Shown in pieces: positions 54,244 to 63,564 of a stretch of DNA of 64,000 nt. Origin of the DNA: Roseateles chitinivorans (GTDB lineage Bacteria; Pseudomonadota; Gammaproteobacteria; Burkholderiales; Burkholderiaceae_C); NCBI RefSeq assembly GCF_002761755.1, contig NZ_PEOG01000005.1, positions 62,001-126,000 on the forward strand, written 5' to 3'. Made by a program: the position numbers and the translations under genes. The notes below the pieces were generated by a model. It was not told the DNA's origin and made no database searches. It worked only from the letters and a program-made list of their open reading frames with translations. The first letter of the stretch is position 1, and each line of letters starts with the position of its first letter.

Positions 54244-55343
54244 GCCTTCCCTTCATCGACCTCAAGGCGCAGTACGCCGCGCTGAAGACCAGCATCGACG
54301 CGCGCATCCAGCGCGTGCTCGATCACGGCCAGTACATCATGGGTCCGGAGGTCCAGGAGCTGGAGACGGCGCTGGCGGCCCGCGCGGGCACGAAGCACTG
54401 CATCACCGTGGCCAGCGGCACCGAGGCCCTGCTGATCGCGCTGATGACGCTGGACCTGCAACCCGGCGACGAGGTCATCACCACGCCCTTCACCTTCGCC
54501 GCGACGGTCGAGACCATCGTGCTGCTGGGCGGCGTGCCGGTGTTCGTCGACATCGAGCCCGACAGCTGCAACCTCGATGCCGCGCTGATCGAGGCGGCCA
54601 TCACGCCGCGCACCAAGGCCATCATGCCGGTGAGCCTCTACGGCCAGGTCTGCGACATGGACGCGATCAACGCGATCGCGTCCAGGCATGGCGGCATCGC
54701 GGTGATGGAGGACGCGGCCCAGTCCTTCGGCGCCACCTACAAGGGCCGCCCGAGCTGCGGCCTGTCGACCTGGGGCGCGACCAGCTTCTTCCCGAGCAAG
54801 CCGCTGGGCTGTTACGGCGATGGCGGCGCGCTCTTCACCGATGACGACGCGCTGGCGCAGGCCGCGCGCGAGATCCGCGTCCACGGCCAGAGCCAGCGCT
54901 ACACCCACACGCGGGTGGGCGTGGGCGGCCGCATGGACACGCTGCAATGCGCGGTGGTGCTGGGCAAGCTGGAACGCTTCGACTGGGAGATCGCCCGGCG
55001 CCTGGCCATCGGCGAGCGCTACCAGCAGCAGCTCGGCGCGCTGCCGCTGCAGCGCCTGGCGGTGCGCGAGGATCGCGACTGCGTCTGGGCCCAGTTCACC
55101 GTCCAGGTGGACGAGCGCGAGGCGGTGGTCCAGGCGCTCAAGCAGGCCGGCATCCCGACCGCGATCCACTACCCGCGACCCTTGCACCGCCAGCCCGCCT
55201 ACGAGCAGCGCTGCCGCGTCGCGACGCCGCTGCCGCAGGCCGAGGCCGCGGCGCGGCGGGTGATGAGCCTGCCGATGAGCGCCGACCTCAGCGAGGCGCA
55301 GCAGGACGAGGTGGTCGCCGCGCTGCGCGCCGCCCTGGCCTGA
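54240..55343 (+). CDS. wbpE: WbpE-like PLP-dependent aminotransferase (DegT/DnrJ/EryC1)
   Basis: A 367-residue sugar aminotransferase: [16 protein letters not shown] at the N terminus, [11 protein letters not shown] (cofactor phosphate), [16 protein letters not shown] with the PLP-pyridine Asp, and the Schiff-base Lys187 in [16 protein letters not shown]. WbpE transfers an amino group from glutamate to the 3-keto sugar made by WbpB. Overlaps wbpD by 4 bp. The spacing and order support WbpE function over other DegT roles. Confidence 0.88.
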   Translation: MSLPFIDLKAQYAALKTSIDARIQRVLDHGQYIMGPEVQELETALAARAGTKHCITVASGTEALLIALMTLDLQPGDEVITTPFTFAATVETIVLLGGVPVFVDIEPDSCNLDAALIEAAITPRTKAIMPVSLYGQVCDMDAINAIASRHGGIAVMEDAAQSFGATYKGRPSCGLSTWGATSFFPSKPLGCYGDGGALFTDDDALAQAAREIRVHGQSQRYTHTRVGVGGRMDTLQCAVVLGKLERFDWEIARRLAIGERYQQQLGALPLQRLAVREDRDCVWAQFTVQVDEREAVVQALKQAGIPTAIHYPRPLHRQPAYEQRCRVATPLPQAEAAARRVMSLPMSADLSEAQQDEVVAALRAALA

Positions 55344-55408
55344 GCGCCGACGCGCGACGGCCCGCACCGATTCCCCCCGATCAACCCCTGGACAAGGCCA
55401 CCAACGCG

Positions 55409-55969
55409 ATGCTGCTGGGCTACACGCTGGATGCGGTGCGCGCGCGGATGCGCGCCCGGGTCGCGGCGTGGCTGGGGCTGCGCGTCGGTACCCGCGCGCA
55501 GATCCATCCCGGCGCGCGCGTGCGCTGCGGCCGGGGCAGCGCGCTGGGCGCCGGCTCCATCCTGTACCGCGACGTCCAGCTGCTGGCCTCCGGCACCGGC
55601 AGCTTCCAGATCGGGGTACGCAGCCACATCGCGCCGGGCGGCTACCTGCTGATCGGCCAGCAGCGGCTCACCATCGGCGACGACGTCGCCATCGGCCCCG
55701 GGCTGATGCTGTTCTGCGAGTCCAACGCGGTCACCGCCACCGGCCTCTTCCGCGAGCACTACCAGCGCGCCGACATTCGCATCGGCAGCAACGTCTTCCT
55801 CGGCGCGCGGGTCACGGTGCTGCCGGGCAGCGTGATCGAGGACGGCGCGGTCGTCGCCGCGCATGCGGTGGTGCGCGGCCATCTCCCCGGCGGCTGGGTC
55901 TACGGCGGCGTGCCGGCCCGGCCGCTCCACCGGGTCGACGGCGCCCGCCCGCCGTCGTCGTCCTCATGA
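55409..55969 (+). CDS. hexapeptide-repeat (LbH) acyltransferase
   Basis: A 186-residue beta-helix acyltransferase. After an N-terminal basic helix (DAVRARMRARVAAWLGLRVG) come IHPGARVRCGRGSALGAGS, YLLIGQQRLTIGDDVAIGPGLMLF, IRIGSNVFLGARVTVLPGSVI and GGWVYGGVPARPL. The last segment is typical of sugar or glycan O-acetyltransferases (Maa/CysE/WbbJ types). Its target is probably the polysaccharide or its precursor. Stop and next start overlap as ATGA. Start uncertain because the upstream frame is open; ATG 55409 fits the family. Confidence 0.78.
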   Translation: MLLGYTLDAVRARMRARVAAWLGLRVGTRAQIHPGARVRCGRGSALGAGSILYRDVQLLASGTGSFQIGVRSHIAPGGYLLIGQQRLTIGDDVAIGPGLMLFCESNAVTATGLFREHYQRADIRIGSNVFLGARVTVLPGSVIEDGAVVAAHAVVRGHLPGGWVYGGVPARPLHRVDGARPPSSSS

Positions 55970-57219
55970 AGGGTCATGTCGCCGGCGCGCTGCGCTGGCG
56001 CGACCTGCCCGCGGCGCTGTGGCACTGGCTGCGGCGTGGCGCCGCCAGCCTCGAGGACTTCCGCGCTGCCTTCGCGCGCAGCCTGGACCTCGATCCGGCG
56101 GTCGCTGGCGAGGTGCGGCTGTTCGGCAGCGGCCGCGCGGCGCTGCATGCGTTCACCGCATCGCTGGACCTGCCGCCGGGCTCCGAAGTGCTGCTCCCGG
56201 GCTACACCTGCGTGGTCGTGCCCAATGTCTTCATGCACCTGGGCCTGGCGGTGCGCTACGTCGACATCGCGCGCGACGACTTCAACCCCACGCCGGACGC
56301 GATCTCGGAAGCCATCAGCGGCGCGACGCGGCTCGTGGTGGTGCCGCACAACTTCGGCCTGGTCACCGAGGGCCTGGACGAGCTGCGCATCCAGCATCCC
56401 GACGTCGTCTTCGTCGAGGACGCCGCCCATGCCTGGGGCAGTGCCGACGCGATCGGTCGCCGCGTTGGCACGCTGGGCCATGCGGCCTTCTTCAGCTTCG
56501 AATACTCCAAGCCCTTGACCACCGGCATCGGCGGCGCGCTGGTGATCCACGATGCCGCCACGCGCGAGCGCTTCGCGGCCCGCATGCCCGCGCTGCGGGC
56601 GCCGTCGACCGGCACCGTCCTGCGCCAGTTGCTGACGCTGTGCTGGCATCGGTTGACGATGAGCCTGCCGCGGCCGGCGCTGGCCGCGCTGACCACGCTG
56701 CTGCGCGCGCCGTCCCGGATGCTCGGCGTGGTGGCGAAGACGCCGGACAGCGAGGTCGCCGGCGACACCCAGCCCGACTACCGGGCCGGGCTGCATCCGC
56801 TGAGCGCCGCGATCGGCCTGATGCAGGCACGCCGCTTCGACGCGATCCATGCGCTGCGTCGCGCGCAGGCGGCCGACTTCGATGCGTTGCTGACCAATCT
56901 GCCGGGCTGGGAGTGGCCGGTCCGCGCCCCGGGCGCCGTGCTCCTGCGCTATCCGCTGCTGCTGCCCGATGCGGCGTCCCGCGATGCCGCGCTGGCGGCG
57001 CTCGAGGCGGAAGGCATCGTCGGCGGCACCTGGTTCGACGACGTCGTGCATCCGCGCGGCAGCCGCCGCTTCAGCTATACGGCCGGCGACTGTCCGCAGG
57101 GCGAGCGCGCGGCCCGCACCGTGCTCAACCTGCCGCTGGGGCTGCATGCGCGGCTGAGCGCCTCGCAGCGGGCCGCGGTGCGTGCGATCGCGGAGCGTCA
57201 CGGAGGCCAGCTCCGATGA
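55966..57219 (+). CDS. divergent DegT/DnrJ-type PLP aminotransferase-like protein
   Basis: A 417-residue protein with the aminotransferase fold-type I layout: LFGSGRAALHAFTASL (phosphate cup), VFVEDAAHAWGSADAIG (Asp for PLP N1) and Lys182 in FSFEYSKPLTTGIGGAL. It is longer than usual, with an extra helical region (about 205-265, LRQLLTLCWHRLTMSLPRPALA) between the Lys and the C-terminal domain. PLP residues appear intact, so a transaminase for an unusual sugar or a dehydratase is possible. It sits between an acyltransferase and the flippase, all overlapping by 4 bp. Confidence 0.7.
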   Translation: MKGHVAGALRWRDLPAALWHWLRRGAASLEDFRAAFARSLDLDPAVAGEVRLFGSGRAALHAFTASLDLPPGSEVLLPGYTCVVVPNVFMHLGLAVRYVDIARDDFNPTPDAISEAISGATRLVVVPHNFGLVTEGLDELRIQHPDVVFVEDAAHAWGSADAIGRRVGTLGHAAFFSFEYSKPLTTGIGGALVIHDAATRERFAARMPALRAPSTGTVLRQLLTLCWHRLTMSLPRPALAALTTLLRAPSRMLGVVAKTPDSEVAGDTQPDYRAGLHPLSAAIGLMQARRFDAIHALRRAQAADFDALLTNLPGWEWPVRAPGAVLLRYPLLLPDAASRDAALAALEAEGIVGGTWFDDVVHPRGSRRFSYTAGDCPQGERAARTVLNLPLGLHARLSASQRAAVRAIAERHGGQLR

Positions 57220-58520
57220 CCGTCCGCCGCCGCTTCGCCCAGCTCGCTGGCGCCTCGATGCTGACGCAGGCGATCCCGATGCTGATCGCGCCGCTGCTGA
57301 CGCGCTGGTATGGCGCCGAGGCGCTCGGGCACTGGGCGCTGTTCGTCGCGCTGGCCGCCAACCTCGCCACCATCGCCAACGCGCGCTACGAGTTCGCGAT
57401 CGTCATGCCGCGCCGGGACGGCGAGGCCGCGCTGGTGCTGCAGCTGGCGCTCTGGATCGCGCTGGCCATGGGCCTGCTGACGGCGGCCGGCGCGGGCGCC
57501 TGGCACCTGCTGATGGCGCAGCATGCGCGGCTGGGGGGGCGCTGGGTCTCGCTCTCGCAGCTGGATCCGTGGCTGCTGATGCTGGCCCCGGTGGTGGCGC
57601 TGGCCGGCATGCAGCAGGCGCTGAGCCTGTGGAACAACCGCCAGGCGCGCATCGATGTGATCGCGCAGGCGCGGGTGCTGCAGCAGGGGGTGATGGCGGC
57701 GGCCCAGGCGCTGGCGGCGCTGGGCGGCTTCGCGAGCGTGGCCGCGCTGGTGCTGTCTCAAAGCCTGGCCGCGTTGCTGGCACCGCTGTGGCTGCTGCGC
57801 CGGGGCGCGCGCTGGCGGCGCGCGACGCGGCTGGATCAGGCGGGCAAGTCCTGGCATTGGCGCCACCTGCGGCGGCTGGCCTGGCGCTACAAGCAGTTCC
57901 CGCTGCTCAACAGCCCGCATGCCTTCGTCAACGCGGCCCAGGAGACGCTGGTGCTGGCGATGATCGCCGCCTGGGCCGACGCCGCGACGGCGGGCTACTA
58001 CGCGCTGATGGTGCGGCTGGTGAAGGCGCCGGCGACGCTGGTCGGCGGCGCGCTGTCCGAGGCGCTGCTGGGCGAGCTCGCCCGCGACTGGCAGCGCGGC
58101 ATCGACCTGCGCCCGCGCCTGCTGCGCGGCATCCGCCTGCTGGCGATGGTGGCGCTGCCCGGCATGGTGGTGCTGATCGCCGTCGGCCCGGCGCTGTTCG
58201 GCTGGCTGCTGGGCGAGGACTGGGCGACCGCCGGCGAGTACGGCCGCTGGATCGCGCCCTACGTCGCTGCGCACTTCATCGCCGCGCCGCTCACGGTCAC
58301 GCCGATGGTCACCGGACGGCAGCGCGGCGCGCTGGCCTTCAGCCTGGTCGGCAACGCGCTGTATGTGCTGCCGGTCGCGCTGGTCCTGAGTTCCGGCGGC
58401 GCGCTGACGACGGCGCTCGGCGCCATCGCGGTGCTGCTGCCGATCTATTTCGCGATCTACCTGGCGTGGCTGCTGCGCGGCTCGGCGCCGCGGCCGGTCG
58501 CCCACGGAGTGCCTGCATGA
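57216..58520 (+). CDS. Wzx-like oligosaccharide flippase
   Basis: A 434-residue polytopic membrane protein of the MATE/MVF-type polysaccharide transporter family, about 12-14 helices, with the N terminus RRFAQLAGASMLTQAIPMLIAPLLTRWYGAEALGHWALF and the central YKQFPLLNSPHAFVNAAQETLVL. It would flip undecaprenyl-linked repeat units to the periplasm, implying a Wzy-dependent pathway. No wzy or wzz is in the window. Overlaps neighbours on both sides. Confidence 0.82.
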   Translation: MTVRRRFAQLAGASMLTQAIPMLIAPLLTRWYGAEALGHWALFVALAANLATIANARYEFAIVMPRRDGEAALVLQLALWIALAMGLLTAAGAGAWHLLMAQHARLGGRWVSLSQLDPWLLMLAPVVALAGMQQALSLWNNRQARIDVIAQARVLQQGVMAAAQALAALGGFASVAALVLSQSLAALLAPLWLLRRGARWRRATRLDQAGKSWHWRHLRRLAWRYKQFPLLNSPHAFVNAAQETLVLAMIAAWADAATAGYYALMVRLVKAPATLVGGALSEALLGELARDWQRGIDLRPRLLRGIRLLAMVALPGMVVLIAVGPALFGWLLGEDWATAGEYGRWIAPYVAAHFIAAPLTVTPMVTGRQRGALAFSLVGNALYVLPVALVLSSGGALTTALGAIAVLLPIYFAIYLAWLLRGSAPRPVAHGVPA

Positions 58521-59653
58521 GACTGGTCCTGATCGGGGACGGCGAGAGTCCCCACCTGCTGAAATGGGCGCGCGCGCTGTCGCAGCGCCGCGAGATCGAG
58601 CTGTGGGCCGCATCCACGCGCGGCTTCGCGCCCGAGTTCCATTTCCTGATCCCCGAGGACCGCCGCCTCGCGCTGAACACCGATCCCGCGCATGCCGGCG
58701 GCAACATCGCGGTGCTGAAGCAGCTGCCGGCGCTCGGCGCGTGGCTGAAGAAGGTCGATGCCGACTGGCTGCATGCCCACTACCTGACCTCGCACGGCAC
58801 GCTGGCCTGGGCCGCGCGTCGCGGCTGGAAGCTGCGCGCGCGGATTGCCGGTTCCGCCTGGGGCAGCGACATCCTGGTCACGCCCGGCCAGGGCTGGGCC
58901 TACCGCTGGCTGACGACGCAGGTGCTCAAGGCCTGCGCGGTGACGACTTCGGATTCCGAGTTCATGAGCGCCCGCATGCGCGAGCTGGGCGCGACCGAGG
59001 TGATGACCTTCCCCTTCGGCCTTGAGCAGTTGCCCAAGCAGAACGTGCGCAAGCAGCCCTGGCTGTTCTACGCCAACCGCGGGTTGGAGCCGATCTACCG
59101 CCCGCATCGCGTGATCGAGGTCTTCGCCGCGATCGCGGCGAAGCAGCCCGAGGCCCGCCTGGTCGTCGCCAACGACGGCTCGCTGCGCGGCGCGCTGGAG
59201 GAGCAGGTGCGTGCGCTGGGCCTGGCGGAGCGGGTCGAGTTCACCGGACGCCTGGATGCCACCTCGCAAGGCCGCCGCTACGCGCCGGCGCGCTGGTTCC
59301 TGAGCCTGCCGGAGAGCGATTCGGTGTCGGTGTCGGTGCTGGAGGCGATGGCGCACGAGTGCCTGCCGCTCCTGTCCGACCTGCCAGCCAACCACGAGCT
59401 GCTGGGCACCGCCGGCAGCCTGGCGCTGGGGCAGCCCGACACGCTGCTCGGCCGCCACGGCCTGATCCTGAAGGACGACGAGGACCTGGGTGCGCTGCCG
59501 GACCGCCTCCGGATGCTGGTCGGCCAGGCCGAGGTCGCCGGCCAGGCGGTCGATGCCGACCGCCTCGGCGCGGCCAACCGCGCCTGGGTCGCCGCGCATG
59601 CGATGTTCGGCCCCGCCGTCGCCCGCTTCGTCGAACGCCTGCAACGCGCCTGA
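58517..59653 (+). CDS. glycosyltransferase, GT4-like
   Basis: A 378-residue GT-B fold enzyme: MRLVLIGDGESPHLLKWARAL, ADWLHAHYLTSHGTLAW, RIAGSAWGSDILV, and the C-terminal donor site WFLSLPESDSVSVSVLEAMAHECLPLLSD with the E-x7-E-like acidic pair. The pattern (HLLKWA..L, AHYLTSYG) resembles GT4 enzymes of O-antigen clusters that add N-acetylated amino sugars. Donor and acceptor unknown. 4 bp overlap with the flippase gene. Confidence 0.82.
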   Translation: MRLVLIGDGESPHLLKWARALSQRREIELWAASTRGFAPEFHFLIPEDRRLALNTDPAHAGGNIAVLKQLPALGAWLKKVDADWLHAHYLTSHGTLAWAARRGWKLRARIAGSAWGSDILVTPGQGWAYRWLTTQVLKACAVTTSDSEFMSARMRELGATEVMTFPFGLEQLPKQNVRKQPWLFYANRGLEPIYRPHRVIEVFAAIAAKQPEARLVVANDGSLRGALEEQVRALGLAERVEFTGRLDATSQGRRYAPARWFLSLPESDSVSVSVLEAMAHECLPLLSDLPANHELLGTAGSLALGQPDTLLGRHGLILKDDEDLGALPDRLRMLVGQAEVAGQAVDADRLGAANRAWVAAHAMFGPAVARFVERLQRA

Positions 59654-59689
59654 GGCGCCTGACCGCGAGAGTCTTTCCCTGACGTCCCC

Positions 59690-60904
59690 ATGAAGCTGCT
59701 GCTGATCAACCACTACGCCGGCTCGCCGAAGCACGGCATGGAGTTCCGCCCGTTCTACCTGGCTCGCGAATGGGTCCGGGCCGGGCACCAGGCGCTGATC
59801 CTGGGCGCGTCCTACTCGCATGTCCGCACCACCCAGCCCGAGCCCGGCATGGCCGCGATGAGCGGCGTGAACTACCTCTTCTACGACACGCCCGAGTACC
59901 AGGGCAACGGCATGGGCCGGGTCAAGAACATCTGGTCCTTCTGCCGCCAGGTCTGGAAGGACGCCGACATCCTGGCGCGCGAATTCGCGCCGGACGTGGT
60001 CATCGCCTCCAGCACCTATCCGATGGACGTCTGGGTGGCACGCCGCGTGGCCAGGCTCGCGAAGGCCAAGCTGGTCTACGAGGTCCACGACCTGTGGCCG
60101 CTCTCGCCGATCGAGCTGTCGGGGATGTCGAAGTGGCATCCGTTCGCGATGCTGTGCCAGAAGGCCGAGAACGATGCCTACCGCGATGCCGACGTCGTCG
60201 TCTCGATGCTGCCCAAGGTCCACCAGCACATGGCGGCGCACGGGCTCGACCTGAAGAAGCTGCACATCGTGCCCAACGGCATCACGCTGGATGAATGGTC
60301 CGAGCATGGCGAGCCGCTCGAGCCCTCGATCCAGGCGCACCTGGACGCCGAGCGGGCCGCCGGTCGCACCGTCGTCGGTTATGCCGGCTCGATGGGCGAG
60401 CCCAACGCGCTGGACGTGCTGCTGGACGCGGCGAAGCTGCTGAAGGACAGTGCGCTGAGTTTCGTGCTGGTCGGCGGTGGCCATCTGCGCGAGCGGCTCG
60501 AGGCGCGCGTGCGCGACGAGGAACTGACGAACGTCGCGATGTTCCCGGCGATTCCCAAGGCGCAGATCCCGTCGCTGCTCAAGGGCTTCGACATCGCCTA
60601 CATCGGCTGGCAGCGCACGCCGATCTACCGCTTCGGCATCGCGCCCAACAAGCTGATGGACTACCTGATGGCGCAGCGGCCGGTGCTGCACTCGGTGGAG
60701 GCCGGCAACGATCCGGTGGCCGAGGCCGGCGCCGGCCTGACGGTGCCGCCCCAGGACCCTCGGGCGGTCGCCGACGGCCTGTTGAAGCTGGCCGCCGTGC
60801 CGGCCGAGGCGCGCGCCGAGATGGGCCGTCGCGGTCGCGAGTTCGTGCTGGCGAATCACACCTACCCGGTGCTGGCGCAGCGCTTCATCGACGCGGTGTC
60901 CTGA
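59690..60904 (+). CDS. glycosyltransferase family 4 (WbuB-like)
   Basis: A 404-residue GT4 enzyme: [81 protein letters not shown], and the donor-site region [32 protein letters not shown]. It resembles WbuB/FnlD-type L-fucosamine or related amino-sugar transferases. Fits the di-N-acetyl sugars predicted by neighbouring genes. 36 bp after the preceding transferase. Confidence 0.85.
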   Translation: MKLLLINHYAGSPKHGMEFRPFYLAREWVRAGHQALILGASYSHVRTTQPEPGMAAMSGVNYLFYDTPEYQGNGMGRVKNIWSFCRQVWKDADILAREFAPDVVIASSTYPMDVWVARRVARLAKAKLVYEVHDLWPLSPIELSGMSKWHPFAMLCQKAENDAYRDADVVVSMLPKVHQHMAAHGLDLKKLHIVPNGITLDEWSEHGEPLEPSIQAHLDAERAAGRTVVGYAGSMGEPNALDVLLDAAKLLKDSALSFVLVGGGHLRERLEARVRDEELTNVAMFPAIPKAQIPSLLKGFDIAYIGWQRTPIYRFGIAPNKLMDYLMAQRPVLHSVEAGNDPVAEAGAGLTVPPQDPRAVADGLLKLAAVPAEARAEMGRRGREFVLANHTYPVLAQRFIDAVS

Positions 60905-60945
60905 GCGCGGCGCCGATCTGCACGCGTCCACCGTTCCGCAGGCCC

Positions 60946-60975
60946 ACAGTCCCGATCCACGCAGTCCCGATCAAC
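60946..60975 (+). repeat. 15 bp tandem repeat ahead of the methyltransferase gene
   Basis: (A/G)CAGTCCCGATC(C/A)AC occurs twice in tandem with a third partial copy (GCAGTCCTCACCAC). It lies in the 104 bp gap between the glycosyltransferase and methyltransferase genes. If read in frame it would give repeats of [10 protein letters not shown], but no start precedes it. Confidence 0.5.
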
Positions 60976-61008
60976 GCAGTCCTCACCACGGCTCCGACCG
61001 ACGACGAC

Positions 61009-61734
61009 ATGACCCAGGACCGAGAACTCCAGGCCATCGCCCAGCGTTATGCCCGCCGCGACCAGCGGCTGGCCGGGCTGGAGCGCTACAGCCTGCTGCG
61101 CCCCGAGGTCTGGCAGATGCTGCACGAGCGCCAGGCCGCGATGTGGCGGCTGCTGTCGGCGCATCGCGCGACGCTGCCGGAGGCCGACGCGTCGGTGAGC
61201 GGCTGGCGCATGACCGAGGTGGGCTGCGGCGCCGGCGGCAACCTGATGGACATGCTGCGGCTGGGCCTGCTGCCGCAGCACCTGACCGGCATCGAGCTGC
61301 TGCCCGAGCGCCTGGAGGCGGCGCGCGCCGCGCTGCCGCAGCAGGTGCGGCTGCTGGCGGGCGATGCCTCGCAGGCCGAGGTGGAGTCGGGCAGCCAGGA
61401 CCTGGTGCTGCAGTCGACGGTGTTCTCGTCGATCCTGGACGATGCGCTGCAGCAGCGCCTGGCGCAGGCGATGTGGCGCTGGCTGCGGCCGGGCGGGGCG
61501 GTGCTCTGGTACGACTTCATCGTCGACAATCCGCGCAATCCCGACGTCCGGGGCGTGCCGCTCAAGCGCGTGCGCGCGCTGTTCCCCGAGGGCCGGACGA
61601 CGGTGCGCCGTGTCACCCTGGCCCCTCCGATCGCGCGCGCCGCCTGCCGGCTGCACCCTGGCGCCTACCGCGTCCTCAACACGATGCCCTTCCTGCGCAG
61701 CCATGTGCTGGCGCTGATCACCAAGACACCATGA
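61009..61734 (+). CDS. class I SAM-dependent methyltransferase
   Basis: A 241-residue enzyme with SAM motif [20 protein letters not shown] near residue 69, post-I acidic residue in [12 protein letters not shown], and motifs [17 protein letters not shown] and [14 protein letters not shown]. It likely methylates a sugar of the polysaccharide (inference from position). The frame is open upstream; ATG 61009 is the first that yields the conserved N terminus. ATGA overlap with the next aminotransferase. Confidence 0.82.
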   Translation: MTQDRELQAIAQRYARRDQRLAGLERYSLLRPEVWQMLHERQAAMWRLLSAHRATLPEADASVSGWRMTEVGCGAGGNLMDMLRLGLLPQHLTGIELLPERLEAARAALPQQVRLLAGDASQAEVESGSQDLVLQSTVFSSILDDALQQRLAQAMWRWLRPGGAVLWYDFIVDNPRNPDVRGVPLKRVRALFPEGRTTVRRVTLAPPIARAACRLHPGAYRVLNTMPFLRSHVLALITKTP

Positions 61735-62909
61735 GCCAGAACCCCGATCAGAAGCTCCCGTTCCTGCCGTTCGCCCTGCCCGAGCTGGGTGAGGAGGAGA
61801 TCGCCGAGGTCGTCGACACGCTCAGGAGCGGCTGGATCACCACCGGCCCGAAGGCCAGGCGCTTCGAGCAGGCCTTCGCCGAGTTCCTCAACGAGCCGCA
61901 GATCGAGTGCATCGCGGTCAACTCCGCGACCGCCGGCCTGCACCTGGCGCTCGAGGCGCTGGGCATCGGCCCCGGCGACGAGGTCATCACCACGACGCAC
62001 ACCTTCACCGCCACCGCCGAGGTGGTGCGCTACATGGGCGCGGACGTGAAGCTGGTGGACATCGATCCGAAGACGATGAACATCGCGCTCGACCAGATCG
62101 AGGCCGCGATCACGCCGCGCACCAGGGCCATCATTCCGGTCCACTACGCCGGCCTGGCGGTGGACATGCTGACGCTGCTGGACATCGCGCGCCGGCATGG
62201 GTTGAAGGTCGTCGAGGATGCGGCGCATGCGCTGCCCACGACGCTGGAGAAGGAACTGATTGGCACGATGGGCAGCAATGCCACCGTGTTCAGCTTCTAT
62301 GCCAACAAGACCATGACCACGGGCGAGGGCGGCATGCTGGTGACCCGCGACGCCGAGCTTGCCAAGCGGGCGCGCGTGATGCGCCTGCACGGCATCAACC
62401 GCGATGCCTTCGACCGCTTCACGGCCAAGGTGCCGAGCTGGTACTACGAGATCGTCGCGCCCGGCTTCAAGTACAACCTGACCGACATCGCGGCGGCGCT
62501 GGGGTTGCACCAGCTCAAGCGGTTGCCGGCCTTCCAGAAGCGCCGGGAGCAGATCGCGGCGCGCTACTTCGAGGCGCTGGCCGACCTGCCGCTGATCCTG
62601 CCGCCGCAGGCGCCGGAGGGCGACGTGCACAGCTGGCACCTGTACGTGCTGCGCCTGACCGAGGACGCGCCGATCGGCCGCGACGAATTCATCGAGCGCC
62701 TGTTCGAGCAAGGCATCGGCTGCAGCGTGCATTACGTGCCGCTGCACCAGCATCCCTACTGGAAGGAGCGCTACGGCCTGACGCCGGAGATGTTCCCCGA
62801 GTCGCAGAAGGCCTACGAGCGCACGGTGACGATCCCGCTGTACACGGCGATGACCGACGAGCAGGTCGAGCGCGTGATCGCCGCGGTGCGCCGCGCGCTG
62901 GGCGCCTGA
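61731..62909 (+). CDS. DegT/DnrJ/EryC1/StrS aminotransferase
   Basis: A 392-residue PLP sugar aminotransferase: [54 protein letters not shown], and Schiff-base Lys193 in [17 protein letters not shown]. The pattern (TTGPK, FYANK-TTGEGG) matches UDP-4-keto-sugar C4 aminotransferases of the PglE/ArnB/PseC group. Next to an initiating sugar transferase and a WbpM/PglF-like dehydratase it would make a UDP-4-amino-4,6-dideoxy sugar. Confidence 0.87.
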   Translation: MSQNPDQKLPFLPFALPELGEEEIAEVVDTLRSGWITTGPKARRFEQAFAEFLNEPQIECIAVNSATAGLHLALEALGIGPGDEVITTTHTFTATAEVVRYMGADVKLVDIDPKTMNIALDQIEAAITPRTRAIIPVHYAGLAVDMLTLLDIARRHGLKVVEDAAHALPTTLEKELIGTMGSNATVFSFYANKTMTTGEGGMLVTRDAELAKRARVMRLHGINRDAFDRFTAKVPSWYYEIVAPGFKYNLTDIAAALGLHQLKRLPAFQKRREQIAARYFEALADLPLILPPQAPEGDVHSWHLYVLRLTEDAPIGRDEFIERLFEQGIGCSVHYVPLHQHPYWKERYGLTPEMFPESQKAYERTVTIPLYTAMTDEQVERVIAAVRRALGA

Positions 62910-62943
62910 GCGGGCCGGACGGGCACGGGAGCGGGGACGGCCG

Positions 62944-63537
62944 ATGGCCAAGCGACTCTTCGACATCGTCTGCGCCGGCATCGGCCTGCTGCTGCTGAGC
63001 CCGCTGCTGCTGGCGGTGGCGGTATGGGTCAAGCTGGACTCGCCGGGGCCGGTGATGTTCCGGCAGGAGCGGGTGGGGCGCTTCGGCGCGCCGTTCCGCA
63101 TCCACAAGTTCCGCACGATGCGGGTGGACGCGCCACGGCTCGGGCCGCAGATCACCATCGGCGACGACGCCCGCATCACCCGCAGCGGACGCTGGCTGCG
63201 CGCGAGCAAGGTCGACGAGCTGCCCCAGCTGTGGGACGTGCTGCGCGGCGCGATGAGCCTGGTCGGCCCGCGGCCCGAGGTGCCGCGCTACGTGGCGCTG
63301 TATCCGGCGGAGCTGCGCGAGCTGGTGCTGTCGGTGCGGCCGGGCATCACCGATCCGGCCTCGCTGAGCTTCCGCAACGAGAGCGAGCTGCTGGCGCGGG
63401 CGGAGGATCCGGAGCGCGAGTATGTCGAGGTGGTCATGCCGATGAAGCTGCGCCTGGCGGCGGACTACGTGCGCAATGCCAGCCTGGGCGGCGACATCCG
63501 GTTGATCCTGGCGACGCTGGGCGCGATCAAGGCCTGA
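62944..63537 (+). CDS. initiating sugar-phosphate transferase (PglC/WbpL-alternative, bacterial sugar transferase)
   Basis: A 197-residue monotopic phosphoglycosyltransferase: N-terminal re-entrant helix KRLFDIVCAGIGLLLLSPLLLAVAVWVKLDSPGP, VMFRQERVGRFGAPFRIHKFRTM, the catalytic Asp-Glu in KVDELPQLWDVLRGAMSLVGPRPEVPRY, and PGITDPASL. It transfers a sugar-1-phosphate to undecaprenyl phosphate. The short form and neighbours fit PglC, which prefers UDP-diNAc-bacillosamine or similar 4-amino sugars. Confidence 0.9.
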   Translation: MAKRLFDIVCAGIGLLLLSPLLLAVAVWVKLDSPGPVMFRQERVGRFGAPFRIHKFRTMRVDAPRLGPQITIGDDARITRSGRWLRASKVDELPQLWDVLRGAMSLVGPRPEVPRYVALYPAELRELVLSVRPGITDPASLSFRNESELLARAEDPEREYVEVVMPMKLRLAADYVRNASLGGDIRLILATLGAIKA

Positions 63538-63564
63538 GCACCAGGCACGGAACAAGAGAACACG

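Noticed and set aside
58457..60931. 824-codon minus-strand frame opposite the glycosyltransferases
   Set aside because: Both plus-strand genes have full GT4 motifs; the antisense frame shows none.
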